Part shown: one piece after another, positions 12,664 to 24,448 of the stretch | How positions within the stretch are numbered: the stretch's first letter is position 1 | Layout of the letters: every line of letters begins with the position of its first letter | DNA from: Utricularia gibba | Taxonomy: Eukaryota > Streptophyta > Magnoliopsida > Lamiales > Lentibulariaceae | DNA: 64,000 nt | NCBI GenBank assembly: GCA_002189035.1 | Contig: CM007990.1 | Coordinates: 1,364,001-1,428,000, forward strand | Reading direction: 5' to 3' | Made by a program: the position numbers and the translations under genes | Notes under the pieces: generated by a model | Seen by the model: only the letters and a program-made list of their open reading frames with translations | Told to the model about the DNA's origin: nothing | Databases searched by the model: none

Positions 12664-13474
12664 GGAAAAATCATTTTTTAAGTTATAATGTTTTAACTAT
12701 TATCATTTTACAGTCAAACACTTTAATTTATACAAAATACAATCAATAAATTTATCAATAAATTCAATTTATGGCATATCGGTTAAAAACTATTTTAAAA
12801 ATTTTTAAAATTTGAGATAAATATTTTTAAAAAGAATTAAAATTTAATATACATTTTTAAAAAATATTTTAAATTTTTACTAATTTATTCAAAAAATACT
12901 AAAAAATTATGAAAAATTATTACAATTTTTTCTAGTTTCATTTATTATAATTTCCTGTAAAATGGTATTATAGAAATAATAATTCTATATATAAAACTTC
13001 CTTTATCTCTTCGTATTTCAATTTTAATCAAAGACATTTATGCAAATTCAAGTATCAAAATGAAAGTCTTGTTAGTATGTGTGATACAATTGGTGTAATC
13101 GAAGAATAAACATACGAGTATGACATAGTACTTTAGATAAGGGATAAGAAAACATTATTTATGTTCATGTATTACTATTAAAATGTTTTAATCTCAAAAA
13201 AAATTGGATGATGGAAGTATTATAGAATAAATATTAAAAATTGAGAAAAACAATTTTTAAAAATTTAAAGTATTTTTAAAAATATATATTGAATTTTAGT
13301 TCTATTTAAAAATATATATCTCAAATTATAAAAATTTTTAAAATATTTTTTGATCGAAATACCATAAATTGAGTTTATTTGTAAATTTGTTGACTGAATT
13401 TTGCACAAGTTAAAGTATTTGACTGTAAAATGAAAATGATTGAAACATTGTGACTTAAAAATGATTTTTACCTT
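12664..13474. mobile_element. Long inverted-repeat element, arms about 220 bp, loop about 375 bp
   Basis: The left arm, about 12664-12885, matches the reverse complement of the right arm, about 13262-13474, at roughly 85% by eye. Both contain the string ATTTTACAGTCAAA and the phrase CAATTTATGG in the same order. The stretch between the arms has no ORF. The size and structure suit a foldback or MULE-type non-autonomous DNA element. I could not locate a target-site duplication, and weaker similarity may extend outwards on both sides. Confidence 0.6.
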
Positions 13475-14626
13475 AGAAAAATTATATTATTTATTTATTA
13501 TTTCATTTAAAAATACATTTATATCATAATATACTAAAATTTACAATATATTTTTTACTTTATTAAATTTTACAATATAATGTTATGTTATTGAATAAAA
13601 TAGTTTTACTGTCTCAAAACTAGTTATATATATATATATATCAAAATTAATTCTATTTTACATAATGTAAAGTACAACTTCAAACTATAGAAAAAAGTAA
13701 TTTCTTCAAATTTTGGTCATTTTCTTGTAATCTGTTCTCCATTTCTCTTTTTAGATCAAATCTAAAATTCAAAATTTTTCAAAACATTATTTGGAAGTGG
13801 AGAAGGATTGTTTGTCTAATTACCGATGAATTGATTTACCAATGGGCCCTTAAGATTTGGAGTCCCGTACGTAAAAATTAAGTTTTTACAGTGGCACAAA
13901 GGTCATTTATCTAAACACGAGACAGTCGGTAATTGAAGTTAATGGCGGCGGCGGAGGTCGCTCGGTGAGTGTACTTCCCCACAATACAAACCCAACGCCT
14001 CCTGCCGACGTGGCGGTTTCCCATCGGTGGTCGCCTCCAGCTCTGAGGATCACGTAGCGGCCCACCTCACAAAAGTGCATCCACATAGCCTGCTTTTTGG
14101 TGAAGACAACCGACTGAAGTACCATTCATATCGCAGCAGTCGCCTTCTTGTTTTCTCCCCTTTTTCTACTTTTTTTTTCTAAAGAATTCCTGTTTTTCGA
14201 CGAAAAGCACAAACTCGGTCCCTTATATCATTATCGTTATCGGTATAGGATTCACTCGTGATCTGCTCTGCCATCTTTTGCGGTCTTTCCTGTGACCCCT
14301 TTTTCTGCTGCTTTCGTTGGTGGGTTGCTCAGCTTCCCCTGAGTCCGAGGTTAGTTTCATTTTCCGATACCGGATATTCGTGTCTGATGTGTGTTTGTGG
14401 CAAAATTACGCAAATCTAGAGACCCAGCTCGACGAATTCCGAGCTGTTTATCTATGTCTGTTCTTTGCCACTGAAATCTCAGCTGCATCGAATGAATGAA
14501 ATAACCTTTTTTTTCTTTTGAAAGAATGGGATTGTGAACTGATTGTTTTGTAAGAAGGTAATGGGGAGCTTGCAGATGTTGGAGCAGCGAAAGGTTTTAC
14601 TGCTGTGATTGAGAAGAAGGGAGCTG
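13475..14626 (+). other. Spacer, then probable promoter and 5' UTR of the BBX gene
   Basis: AT-rich to about 13900, then GC content rises to coding-like levels through 13900-14626 without an ORF resembling a known family. A 5' leader, possibly with an intron, for the BBX gene starting at 14627 is the simplest reading. A pure TA run lies at about 13626-13641. Confidence 0.45.
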
Positions 14627-15976
14627 ATGGATAAGCAGTGTGATTTTTGTGTGGCGTCGAGGCCTGTTGTGTACTGCAAGGCGGATGCTGCGTATCTGTG
14701 CTTGTTGTGCGACGCCAAGGTTCATTCTGCCAACGCCTTGTCCTCTCGCCATCCTCGTACGCTGCTGTGCGAGCTATGCCGATGCCACCCTGCACGTCTC
14801 CGATGCCTCGATCACGACGTTTTCATGTGCCGGAGTTGCGATTCCGGCCACCGCACCTCATGCCAGCAACAGAGGAGATCGGTGAACTCCTACACCGGAT
14901 GCCCTTCTGCTACGGATTTAGCTGCACTGTGGAGACACAGTTCAACTCTCTCTGAAGTAACATCCTCTGGCAAAGAACCATCTTCCAGTTCTTCATCAGC
15001 AACCCAAGCCAAGGTGCATTCGTCTTACTTTTTTCTTCAGAGAAATTTACATGAAGCTTGATGATCATGATTCTCACAGGGTGTGGAAGCTGATGCACTG
15101 ATGCAAAGTAGCTATGCACTGCATCAGATAATGGACCTGGATCGGCTGGAGCTCTCCGACGGCGCTGGGAAGGAACTCTCTGTGAAGAACGATGCGCAGG
15201 CCGACTACTGTGACGGCGAACTTCTTGAGTTAGACACTTCATTCTGGGAATGCAAAAGCCCTGTTGACAGCAATGAGGTTGTCCAGACGACACGAATCTA
15301 GAATCCCATGTAAATAGAAAGAAAGGAGCGATCTTGGTCTGATCCACGATGCCTGTGCAGATATGGATGCAGGATCTCGGATTCTGTGATGATCCACGAT
15401 ACTTGGACAATGTTACTATACCTGATGTCGACCCGAAATTCCAGAACCTGGAAGACATCTTTGGGGATGGAGGAGGGAGCATGGAGAATGCCTTTTTCTG
15501 CACAGGCCAGGATTCATCTTCTGGCAAAGGAGAGCAGCTTTGCGGGAGCCGAATCCAGGTAATCTCTCCATTTCAGCAAATGAGTGTTCTTATTGCGAAA
15601 GAGGGATTCCATGCTTTGTCATTGCAGCTCCAAAAGCAAGACAGCAGTAGCAGAGAAACAAGCATATTTGATCAGCCAAATGGATCTTCCTACTCAACTT
15701 CATCTTCCTCCATCTCCAAAATCATCACAGAAAGCAGCGGTTGTGAGTACAAAGACGACGGGTATTCTCCTACTAGAGAGAAAGTGATAATGAGATACAA
15801 GGAGAAGAAAACAGCAAGGTATGTCTGCTGAGTGCCTAGATTCATCCTGGTTTTCCGCAAAGAGTCGACCCTGAATTGAGCATTGGATGTATCTGGGACA
15901 CAGGCATGAAAAGCAAGCTGAGTATGCAGCTGCAAGGGACAAATCTGCAGAGAAAAAAGGGGTAAAATTCAGGTAA
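14627..15976 (+). CDS. B-box zinc finger protein, CONSTANS-like, with eroded CCT domain
   Basis: Transcriptional regulator of the BBX/COL family, nuclear. Exon 1 is 14627-15013; I chose MDKQCDFC as start because the zinc ligands follow at once. It carries two B-boxes: CDFC...YCKADAAYLCLLCD...H (residues about 5-43) and CELC...RCLDHDVFMCRSCD...H (about 48-86). Exon 2 is 15080-15277, then 15361-15558, 15628-15818 and 15904-15976. The middle part has the COL group sequence IWMQDLGFCDD and NVTIPDVDPKFQNLEDIFG. The CCT domain starts normally (VIMRYKEKKTAR, end of the fourth exon), but the last exon gives HEKQAEYAAARDKSAEKKG and a stop at 15974. The invariant RYxSRKARADxRxRVKGRF half is largely replaced. 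The intron 15278-15360 has a weak donor (GAG|GTTGTC), and the stretch 15559-15627 is an open 69-base intron that could be retained. Confidence 0.8.
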
Positions 15977-17363
15977 TGATACAACAAGAAGGCGTAAAAG
16001 CTCAGCAAACATCACCAGAAGCATTTGAAGCTGCAAGCCGTTCACATTGAACGCTTTTAGAGAACACCTGGGAATGCTTGCTTATCGCAGAGCTTTCTTG
16101 AGAGTAAAATTTTTCATGCATACGCTTGTTGATTGAATAGTTCATCCATTGGGAATCTTCTTCATGCTGAAAATTGAAAAACTCCCAGATGCAACATTCT
16201 GCACGGAGGCTTCAGTTATATGTGATGATGATTTACAACGTGAACGACACCAGGCATAGTGACAAGAGAAGAACAAGTACCCGATGCTCGAAGGAACCTT
16301 TTCCAATTCATGATAACGTCAAAATCGAATGGGCCACGAGTTGAATTAGGTTATGATAATGTTAAAATTAAAGATCCAATGAGCACACGAATATACATGA
16401 AACCTAAATATATATAAAAAATTATATTAGAAAAATAAGTATAATCAATTAATATTTATTTGAAATCTCTTAAAAAAACTTAGATTTCATGTGTTTTAAT
16501 TCAACCCATTGAATTCTTAATTTTATCATGATATTATAATATTTTTCTTGTGACACAATTTGGATAGTCAAGATAGATTTTGTATTAGTATAGGTTTCCA
16601 TCAAAAAAATAAAAAGATACATTAAACTTCAACAATAAAAATTAAATCTATCTATAACCCAAATAATATCTACAATCACGCATAAAAGAAAAATATAAGT
16701 ATTAATCATATTAAAAACCAATTCAACTTGAGAGCATTTATTAAAATAAACTATACAAAATTGAAAAATTAAAATGAAATCGTTAAATATATAAAAAATT
16801 AGAAATCAATAATAATTGATTGAATTTAATATTTACATTTATTTTATACTTTGACTTTAAATTTGTTCGTTCTACTCATCAAATCATTCACTTAAATACA
16901 CATAAGTTAAAGACTGCTCTCTCTCAAGATACTCATAAACTAGATCAACATAAGAAATTGGAATCAAGAGTTAGTACATGGACATTCTTTTAAATTGTCT
17001 GAATAAGAACACCAATGCAAAATGAAAGATAGATTGAACAAAAAACATAGTAATTTGATATTTTAAAAATATTTCAACCACACATTTGATATAAAATGAA
17101 TTATCTTTGTTTACCCTTTTACAAATTAAATCAATTTTTAAATTAAATTGAATTTAACTTGAAGCGGTAAAAAAATAATAAAATTTGAAATTTTAACTTA
17201 AAAGAAAATCTGGAGTAATTTTTGTAAGAAATGACGGAAATACTCATTTTGTTTGAACATCAAACCAAAAACATATTATTGGTATTCATTTTTACCTTTT
17301 TTTTAAGAAAATAAAAATTCATTTCGTCACTGTGACGACACTGCATGCGTCATATCTTGCTTG
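15977..17363. other. BBX 3' flank and AT-rich spacer
   Basis: Presumed BBX 3' UTR to about 16350, then AT-rich sequence without recognised genes or clear terminal repeats up to the GST promoter. Confidence 0.5.
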
Positions 17364-17370
17364 TATATAA
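17364..17370 (+). promoter_or_regulatory. TATA box of the tau GST gene
   Basis: TATATAA lies 74 bases upstream of the GST start codon at 17444, which places it at the usual distance for a short plant 5' leader. Confidence 0.6.
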
Positions 17371-17443
17371 CACCATTTACCTCCCACGAAAACTACACTA
17401 CACGTCTTTTGTTTTTTTACTCTCTTTGCACATCTGAAACTCC

Positions 17444-18212
17444 ATGGCTGCAGAATCGGCACAAGTGAAGCTTCTGGGCACCCGGAAAAGCCCATTTGTA
17501 CTGAGGGCGCTCTTAGCCCTCAACCTCAAGTCCGTGGAGTACGAGTTCCTGGAGGAACATTTTCCTGGTAAGAGTGAACTCCTCCTCAAATCCAATCCTG
17601 TTATGAAGAAAGTTCCCGTTCTCATCCACGGCGACGTCCCCATCTCTGAATCTCTCGTCATTCTTCACTACATTGATGAGACCTGGTCCCAGGGACCCCC
17701 GATCCTCCCTTCTCATCCTCACGATCGCGCTGTTGCCCGCTTCTGGGCTCACTGCATCGACGAAAAGGTACCATTTTGGAATAGCCCTTATGCCATTTTT
17801 TCTGATATAGAGGAGCTCAGATACGTTTCCTCTGTTGTAGTGGTTTCCATGTGTTAGTGGCATTCTGCTGACAGAAGGAGAAGAGTTGAAGCAGAGGGTG
17901 GAGGGAGCCACAGAAGGAGTGGCTTTGTTGGAAAATGCTTTTGTGGGTATAAGCAAAGGGAAGAAGTTCTTTGGGGGAGAAACCATCGGATATCTGGACA
18001 TTGCGTTCGGATGCTTTCTCCAATGGTTGGATGTTATCGGTGTGCTGTCTGGTCTGAAGCTCATCGATGAGATCAGGACTCCAAATTTGTTCCAATGGGC
18101 TCAAATTTTCACCTCCGACGCGGCGGTGAAGGATCTTCTGCCCCAGACCGATGAGCTCGTCGAGTTCGCTAAGTTCCGCATCAGCAGCTTCAAAGCTCCG
18201 GCGAAGAACTGA
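17444..18212 (+). CDS. Glutathione S-transferase, tau class
   Basis: Conjugates glutathione to electrophiles, herbicides and stress metabolites in the cytosol. Exon 1 (17444-17767) encodes the thioredoxin-fold domain. The catalytic serine is Ser16 in LLGTRKSPF, with the glutathione-binding segments KKVPVLIHG and [12 protein letters not shown]. Exon 2 (17841-18212) starts [15 protein letters not shown] and holds the all-helical domain with [15 protein letters not shown]. The single intron, 17768-17840, follows the DEK codons in phase 0, as is usual in tau GSTs. The total is 231 aa, normal for the family. It resembles the GSTU17/18 branch, but I do not assign an orthologue. Confidence 0.95.
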
Positions 18213-20736
18213 GTTGCTTCTGGTGAGAGGATGTTAATGTGCACGGTCTGCGTCTGTATCTCTATTCTGCTTTCATGCTTTTTTCGATTTGAATTGTGCC
18301 TGTGAGTGCCGATTATGACGATCTAAATGTTCCTTTTTCTTTTAAAAATAATAATTATTTTATAATTTCTTTTATAAAATATAAAATTTGAAAAGTTTAA
18401 TGTCACCCTTAATATAAGATCAAGTACCTAATGACGAAATAATATATTGGTTTATGGTTATGGACAAGGAGCATGCGTGTTTAAATATAAATATCTTCTT
18501 AATTTTGTGCAATACATTTTTTCTTTAAGATAATAACATAAAATTATGAATATTAAGTATTTGAAGTGAATAATATTGTATAAAAGGAATGTGGATCATG
18601 ACCTTGAATATTGAAACCAAACTTGAGCACATGCTAATGGCAGACAAGAGTACATTAAGCGAGATGATGATTATCAAAGAGGGTGAGAATGTAAAGTTAT
18701 GAAACTAATGATGCTATCCTATATTAGTATATATGGAAGAGTGATTGTGTTTAAATATAATAATCTCTTCTAGTTTTGTATGAGATTTTTTCTCCATAAA
18801 AAAAAAGTAAAATCGTGAAAATTAAGTGTATGAAATAAACAATATCAGACAATCTAACGATGGATTGTTACATATCTCTATTTGATTATGATTGATTTGT
18901 AATGTATCTTTTGAATTTTAATCCAAAAGATCCTCAAATCGATTGCCCTTTAACATTTCATTTTCTATTTCGATCTGGATTCAAGTATACATATGATTTT
19001 TCAATTGATTGGATGATTTGGTATTAACATCCAACTATCACATGATTAAATTCAATAGTGCACATGGTACTCTAACTAATACCATACACGTGGACAAAGA
19101 AAGTAGAACTGTAAAATTTAATGAATAAAAAAATGTCAATATTATAATATTCAAAATGTATATTAAAATATTAATTTGAATTATTACAAAATATATGCTA
19201 AAATTTTTTAACTCATTTTATAAACTTGTTAATATTTTCGAATACACTAAATAAATTATACGAAAAACTATTATAAAGTTTCAATTTTTATAAATAATTA
19301 CTTTATGCAAGTTGTCTAGTGAAAAATTGAGTATTTTTTTTGTAATATATATATTTTTTCAATTTCACGTTTTTTAATTAAAATTTAAACTACAAATTCA
19401 ACCCAACACAACTCCAACTATAAATTCAACCCTAAGGTAAAATAAGAAAATTATGATAACAATTCCAAATATATTAAAATTTGCACTAAAATCCTAATTT
19501 TCACATGATAATACACATTGAAAATTATGTATCATTACCACCATAACTCCAACTAAAAATTCAACCCAGTTTGAAACAAATATGAAAATTGTGCTAAAAT
19601 TTTGAAACATATCGAAATTCACACTAAAATCCTAATTTTTTACATGATAATACATCTATTTTACTGATTAAAATACATTAAAAATTATGTATTATCATTG
19701 CCACAACTTCAACAATAAAGCATAAGATTAGACTTGGGAAGTGACATAAGTTTTAGATATAATCATATGATTAGAAATCCTCACTAAAAAAACAGTGATT
19801 ATGCGAACTAAAAAACTTTGAAAAATTCCTATTTTTATAAAAACGGTCTAAAATTAGTTTTATTAAAAATTCTAATGAATTAATTATATTTAAATTTAGA
19901 AAAACACTTAACCGAGTCAAAGAGTGGTAATGATTTCTTAAAGCTTTTCAAATCCTGGTGTTAATGTGAAAAAGTCTGAATGATTCCCACTTGCAATTTA
20001 ATAACCATTTCAAATCTTGGTAATCCATCACGCTCGATTCTAGCCTAGCTGACGTATTCCATAATTAACACACTTTTTTAATATTAGAAATTAAAGATAA
20101 AATACATTTTTATTAAGAAGAACAAAATGTATTCGTAGTTAATTCATTATATTCTTTTTCATTTACAAATAAGGATATGGGTAATTTATAAATGTAGTCA
20201 TCCTTCCATTCTTTTTAATGTATTCAATCAAAAATTTTAATTGAAAATGATCATTTTTTATATAATTAATGAAGGATAATCAGATTTATAATACACTCAA
20301 AAGAATATATATTGATAGACTCATTTAGAAAAATGATCATTGTATAATCTATCACACATTAAATTTAAATTTTTATACTACAAGTAGCCTTTTTTATCAT
20401 AATGATCCAATGTTAAGATGGGGGAGAGCATGTTACTTTTTAACTAAATTCATAATTGACATTATTTTTTCTAATAAAAAATAAACAATATATTTGTGGT
20501 GGTTACGTAACTTTAAATGTTATATTAAAAAATAGATGTTTCTAAGAATTTTATAATCAATGAATAAAAATATGTATTGAATATTTATTGTCTTGCTTGG
20601 TAAACTCAACCGCGACGTGACGCCTTGATGTTTTCTCCGTGGGTGGTGAAAAGGGCGTATTTTCGTACGCGGAGGACTGAAGGAAAATTCTCCCTTCTCC
20701 GCCGTGTTGCCTGGTCAAATCCGGCCAAATACTTGC
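18213..20736. other. AT-rich spacer with locally repeated segments
   Basis: No gene recognised. Two weak direct repeats are visible: about 18430-18570 resembles 18730-18850 (both contain GTTTAAATATAA followed by a TTTTGT...TTTTTTCT block), and a pair at about 19396-19700 is listed separately. Confidence 0.5.
19396..19705 (+). repeat. Degenerate tandem duplication, unit about 150-165 bp
   Basis: Two successive units share, in the same order, ACTCCAACTA.AAATTCAACCC, CACTAAAATCCTAATTTT and CATGATAATACA, with AAAATTATGTAT further on. The first begins near 19396 and the second near 19546. Non-coding and of unknown origin. Confidence 0.55.
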
Positions 20737-20737
20737 A

Positions 20738-20745
20738 TATAAATT
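20738..20745 (+). promoter_or_regulatory. TATA box of the first PADRE/DUF4228 gene
   Basis: The ATATAAAT stretch about 50 bases upstream of ATG 20794 is the only TATA-like motif close to the start, in an otherwise GC-rich leader. Confidence 0.5.
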
Positions 20746-20793
20746 TGGAACCGCGCCGCTGATTTTTCTGTCTCACCACGCGCGGGGATTCCG

Positions 20794-21279
20794 ATGGGGA
20801 ACCACATCTCGTGCAGATTAGGAGCCGCCAAGTCCACCAGGGTGATTCTCCCCGGCGGCGAACTGCGCCAGTTCAAGGAACCGGTGACGGCGGCGGATCT
20901 GATGCTCGAATCGCCTAATTTCTTCCTCGTGAACTCGCGATCGTTGAGGATAGGGAGGCGGTTGTCGCCGATTGCCGCGGATGAGGATCTCGAGTTCGGA
21001 AACCTCTATATTATGATTCCCATGAGGAGAGTTCATTCCGTAGCGACGGCGGCGGATGTCGCTGTTTTCATGATGGCTGGCAATTCCGCGTCCAGGAGGA
21101 TCCAAGACCCCGCCGGCGTTTCAGGGGGCGCCAGGATATCGCCCGACACCACGGCGGTCGGAGGAGAGACAGGCAGTGGCGCCACGGAATTGAGCTACCC
21201 TGGGGAGTTGACGGAGTTCAAGTACAGGCTGTCGGTTTCCCGGTCGAAGCGGCCGGCGCTGGATACCATAACGGAATAG
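20794..21279 (+). CDS. PADRE (DUF4228) domain protein, probable N-myristoylated
   Basis: Single-exon protein of 161 aa. It opens with MGNHISC, a plant N-myristoylation context with a cysteine at position 7 that could be S-acylated, so membrane attachment is likely. The PADRE core follows: RVILPGGELRQFKEPVTAAD, then ESPNFFLVNS, then LEFGNLYIMIPM. The tail is low in complexity and ends in KRPALDTITE. Family members respond to pathogens and abiotic stress; molecular function is unknown. A second, distinct family member lies at 29324-30004, too diverged and too distant for a recent tandem copy. Confidence 0.88.
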   Translation: MGNHISCRLGAAKSTRVILPGGELRQFKEPVTAADLMLESPNFFLVNSRSLRIGRRLSPIAADEDLEFGNLYIMIPMRRVHSVATAADVAVFMMAGNSASRRIQDPAGVSGGARISPDTTAVGGETGSGATELSYPGELTEFKYRLSVSRSKRPALDTITE

Positions 21280-22473
21280 CTGTTGAGATAATTTCTCCGC
21301 ATGCGGTTGTATTTTAGATTTTTCTTTCTTTATGGAAATTTGTGTTTTTTAGGCCATTACACGAATTTTGAGTTGAATGTCAAATGTATATGATTTAATT
21401 AGATATATATACATATACATATATATATATATATATTGATCATTAAATATTTTTTAATACAAAATTTAAATAATAGATATTATATAATTATTTTAAAATA
21501 TTAAATAAACAAATGGAGCCAATGTGTGTATATATATTCCTGTTATTAATTGAGAATAGAGTTTTCAATGTCAACTTCATGCATTTTTTAATCTAATTCA
21601 CATATTTTGTGTCAATTTGAAATTTAATTTATACTAATTCACATATTAAAAGCCAAAAAAAAAAAATAAGTATTTAAAAAATAGAAATTGAGCTACTGGA
21701 AACCATTTATGAAAGTATTTTATAGCTTTCTTGGGTTATTTATACAAAAAAGGCTAAACCTATTGGTGGACGTTTTTACTAATTCAAACGCACATTATTT
21801 TTGTATAATATTATTGGAACTAAATTTTATAATTTTACATTATCATCTTTTGGAGATATTATTTAAATTAATAACATCATTCGTCCCTAATGAATGTGGA
21901 ATATTATTTCTAGACCAAGGGCGTTACATATTTTTTTAGGTAATAAAATTACTCTATTATTTATTAAAATCCATTAGGGCGAATGGTGTGTTAGAGCATC
22001 AAGAAGAAAAAAACAATATCATTAAAAATATTCAACAATCAAGCAAGGGCCTAGCGCGTGGCCCTCCATTACTGGGGAGATAGGAGAGCGTGGGAAAAAC
22101 GGCCGATGGGTGCGCGTAAAGATGGACGAGTGGCTCTTTCTCTTTGCAGCCATTGATGAGACCTTAAATCATCTGGAACCATAACCAGATCTCTTTGAAT
22201 CATTTATTTGAGTAACCAAAGTCATAGGGAAAATTCCGTTTCCATGTTCTTGTTCAGTACCTTGATACTGGGGAAGTAGTACAGGAAATCAGATGCGGAG
22301 AGATTGAGTTTTGTCCTTTTTTGTTGAGGAAGATCTGAAGGCATCCCAACTTGAGAAAAATGGAGTCTTGGTCATTTGCCGCGACCCCTTTTCTCTGTTG
22401 GGAAATTTGGAGGTTTCATTTTGCAATATAGTTTTTGTTCGAATTCTTGGTTCAATTCCAATCTGGAGTTTGG
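21280..22473. other. Spacer and 5' leader of the GT14 gene
   Basis: A TA/TATACA microsatellite at about 21405-21437 lies just downstream of the PADRE gene. The short ORF 21688-21939 has AT-biased composition and no family match. From about 22050 GC content rises, which fits the GT14 promoter and 5' UTR. Confidence 0.45.
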
Positions 22474-24448
22474 ATGGGAGCTGAAAGAAAATGTTTGTTC
22501 ATCCTGTTTTCGGGTGCATTCGTTACCTTATTGATCTTCTTGTCGCTTATTTCGGGCTTCAGTTACCCTTACTTCTCCGCATTCCCACCGGAAAAGTCAT
22601 TTGTTCCAACGATTCACAAAGGGCCGGGCCTTCCTCCGGCATTCGCATACTACATTTTCGGCGGTCCTGGCGATGTGGATAGATTGTTCCGGCTGCTGCT
22701 CGCAGTATACCATCCAAGGAATAGATATTTGCTTCATATTTCAGCTGATGGCAGCGATGACGAGAGGATTAGACTTGGGGCGATGGTGAAAACGGTGCCT
22801 GCTGTTCGAGCATTTGGTAATGTGGATTTGATTGGGAAGCCTGATCCAAATACTCCACTGGGTTCCACGAATATTGCAGCCATCTTAAGAGCTGCTGCGA
22901 TTTTGTTAAAGTTGGATTTTGGCTGGGATTGGTTTGTCCCTCTCAGTGCTTTGGATTATCCCTTGATTACCCAGGATGGTATGCTTTGTCTCTGTTGTGG
23001 ATAAGAACCTTGCTTTCCCTTTCTTTTTGTTCATTCTAATATGGTAAAGTTAATCTTTTTTGGACATTTCAATGCTTGAATTGGATTTCTCTGCCGGATC
23101 AATACTTAGCCTTCTGGTTACAACACGAATTAGTTGTTACTCCTATAAACGAGCTCCATTCCTTGATGTAGTCACCTTTTTACTAATTTGGAGTGCATCT
23201 TTTGGACATGATTGACTTATTGCAGCTTCCTTAGCAGTGATACGAATCTTCACCTCTGTGTGCTATATTTACTGCAAATTTACAGAACTTTTTCCCTGGC
23301 TAATGCGTTTGCATAATTTCCTGATATATCTTCTCTTCTATAGAGCTTGGAAATGGTTAAAATATATCTTTTATTTGCAAGGGATTGCATTGTGCATAAT
23401 CTACTCTTTGAGTTGCTTTTCAAATACACACTCTGTCAATCAAATTTGCCAAAAGTAAAGCACGCTGCTAGAAACAATCAGATATGCTTAAGTTCACGGA
23501 TCTATCTGCAAATGAATGTTATCTGCTTGTTTTTTCACCTCCCCTGTGCAGCCATTGATCTCTTTACTTTGTGTTTATTGTTTCAGACTTGTCCCATGCG
23601 TTCTCCTCTGTTAGAAGAGATCTCAACTTCATCCAGCACACTAGTGAACTGGGATGGAAAGAGTAGGCAAAATCCTCTTCCATATGTGGATTTCAACACC
23701 ATTCAAAGTGTTTTCCTAAATTTTTTCATGATCATCCCTGCAGGAATGACAGGATTCGGCCCATTGTAGTTGATCCCTCTGTCTACCTTGCAAGGAAGTC
23801 ACAAATCTTTCGTGCAACCGAAAAGCGGCCATTGCCTGATGCTTTCAAAGTCTACACAGGTACCATACCAAGTCCCTGTAATCCATCTCTCTCGATCCAA
23901 ATGAAATGATCATATGTTGTTTCCTGCTAGGTTCGCCATGGTTTATCCTTAGTCGATCGTTCCTGGAGTTCTGTATTCTTGGCTGGGATAACCTTCCACG
24001 CACCCTTCTCATGTATGCCACCAATGTCATCTTGCCCCAAGAAGTATACTTCCATTCCGTCATCTGCAACTCCCCAGAGTTCAAGAACACTACTGTGAAT
24101 TCGGATTTGAGGTACTTCATCTGGGACGATCCTCCCAAGATGGAGCCTCATTTTCTCAGCAGCTCGAATTACGCCGGCATGGTTCGAAGCAGAGCTGCTT
24201 TTGCTCGACAGTTCAAGGCGTATGATCCAGTTCTAGACATGATAGACAAGCGAATCCTCATGCGAGGCCGCAACCACGTAACGCCTGGTGCTTGGTGCAC
24301 TGGAAGTGGAAGCTGGTTCATGGATCCCTGCTCCAAGTGGAGGAGCAACATCAACGTTGTGAAGCCTGGATCTCGAGCCATGGAACTCCGGGAGTCCTTA
24401 GAGAAGCTTCTGGAGGAGCGGCAGACGCAGCACCATATCTGCACTTGA
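22474..24448 (+). CDS. GT14 family glycosyltransferase (GlcAT14-like)
   Basis: Golgi type II membrane enzyme of the plant GT14 family, whose characterised members add glucuronic acid to arabinogalactan-protein glycans. Exons: 22474-22978, 23587-23662, 23744-23859 and 23931-24448, with all phases matching. I chose MGAERKC (22474) rather than the upstream in-frame ATG at 22435 because family members begin MGAEKK-like. A transmembrane anchor follows at once (CLFILFSGAFVTLLIFLSLI). The catalytic region has AVYHPRNRYLLH, WDWFVPLSALDYPLITQD, DPPKMEPHFL and PGAWCTGSGSWFMDPCS. The length of about 404 aa is normal. The intron of about 600 bases after LITQD is the largest. Confidence 0.93.
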
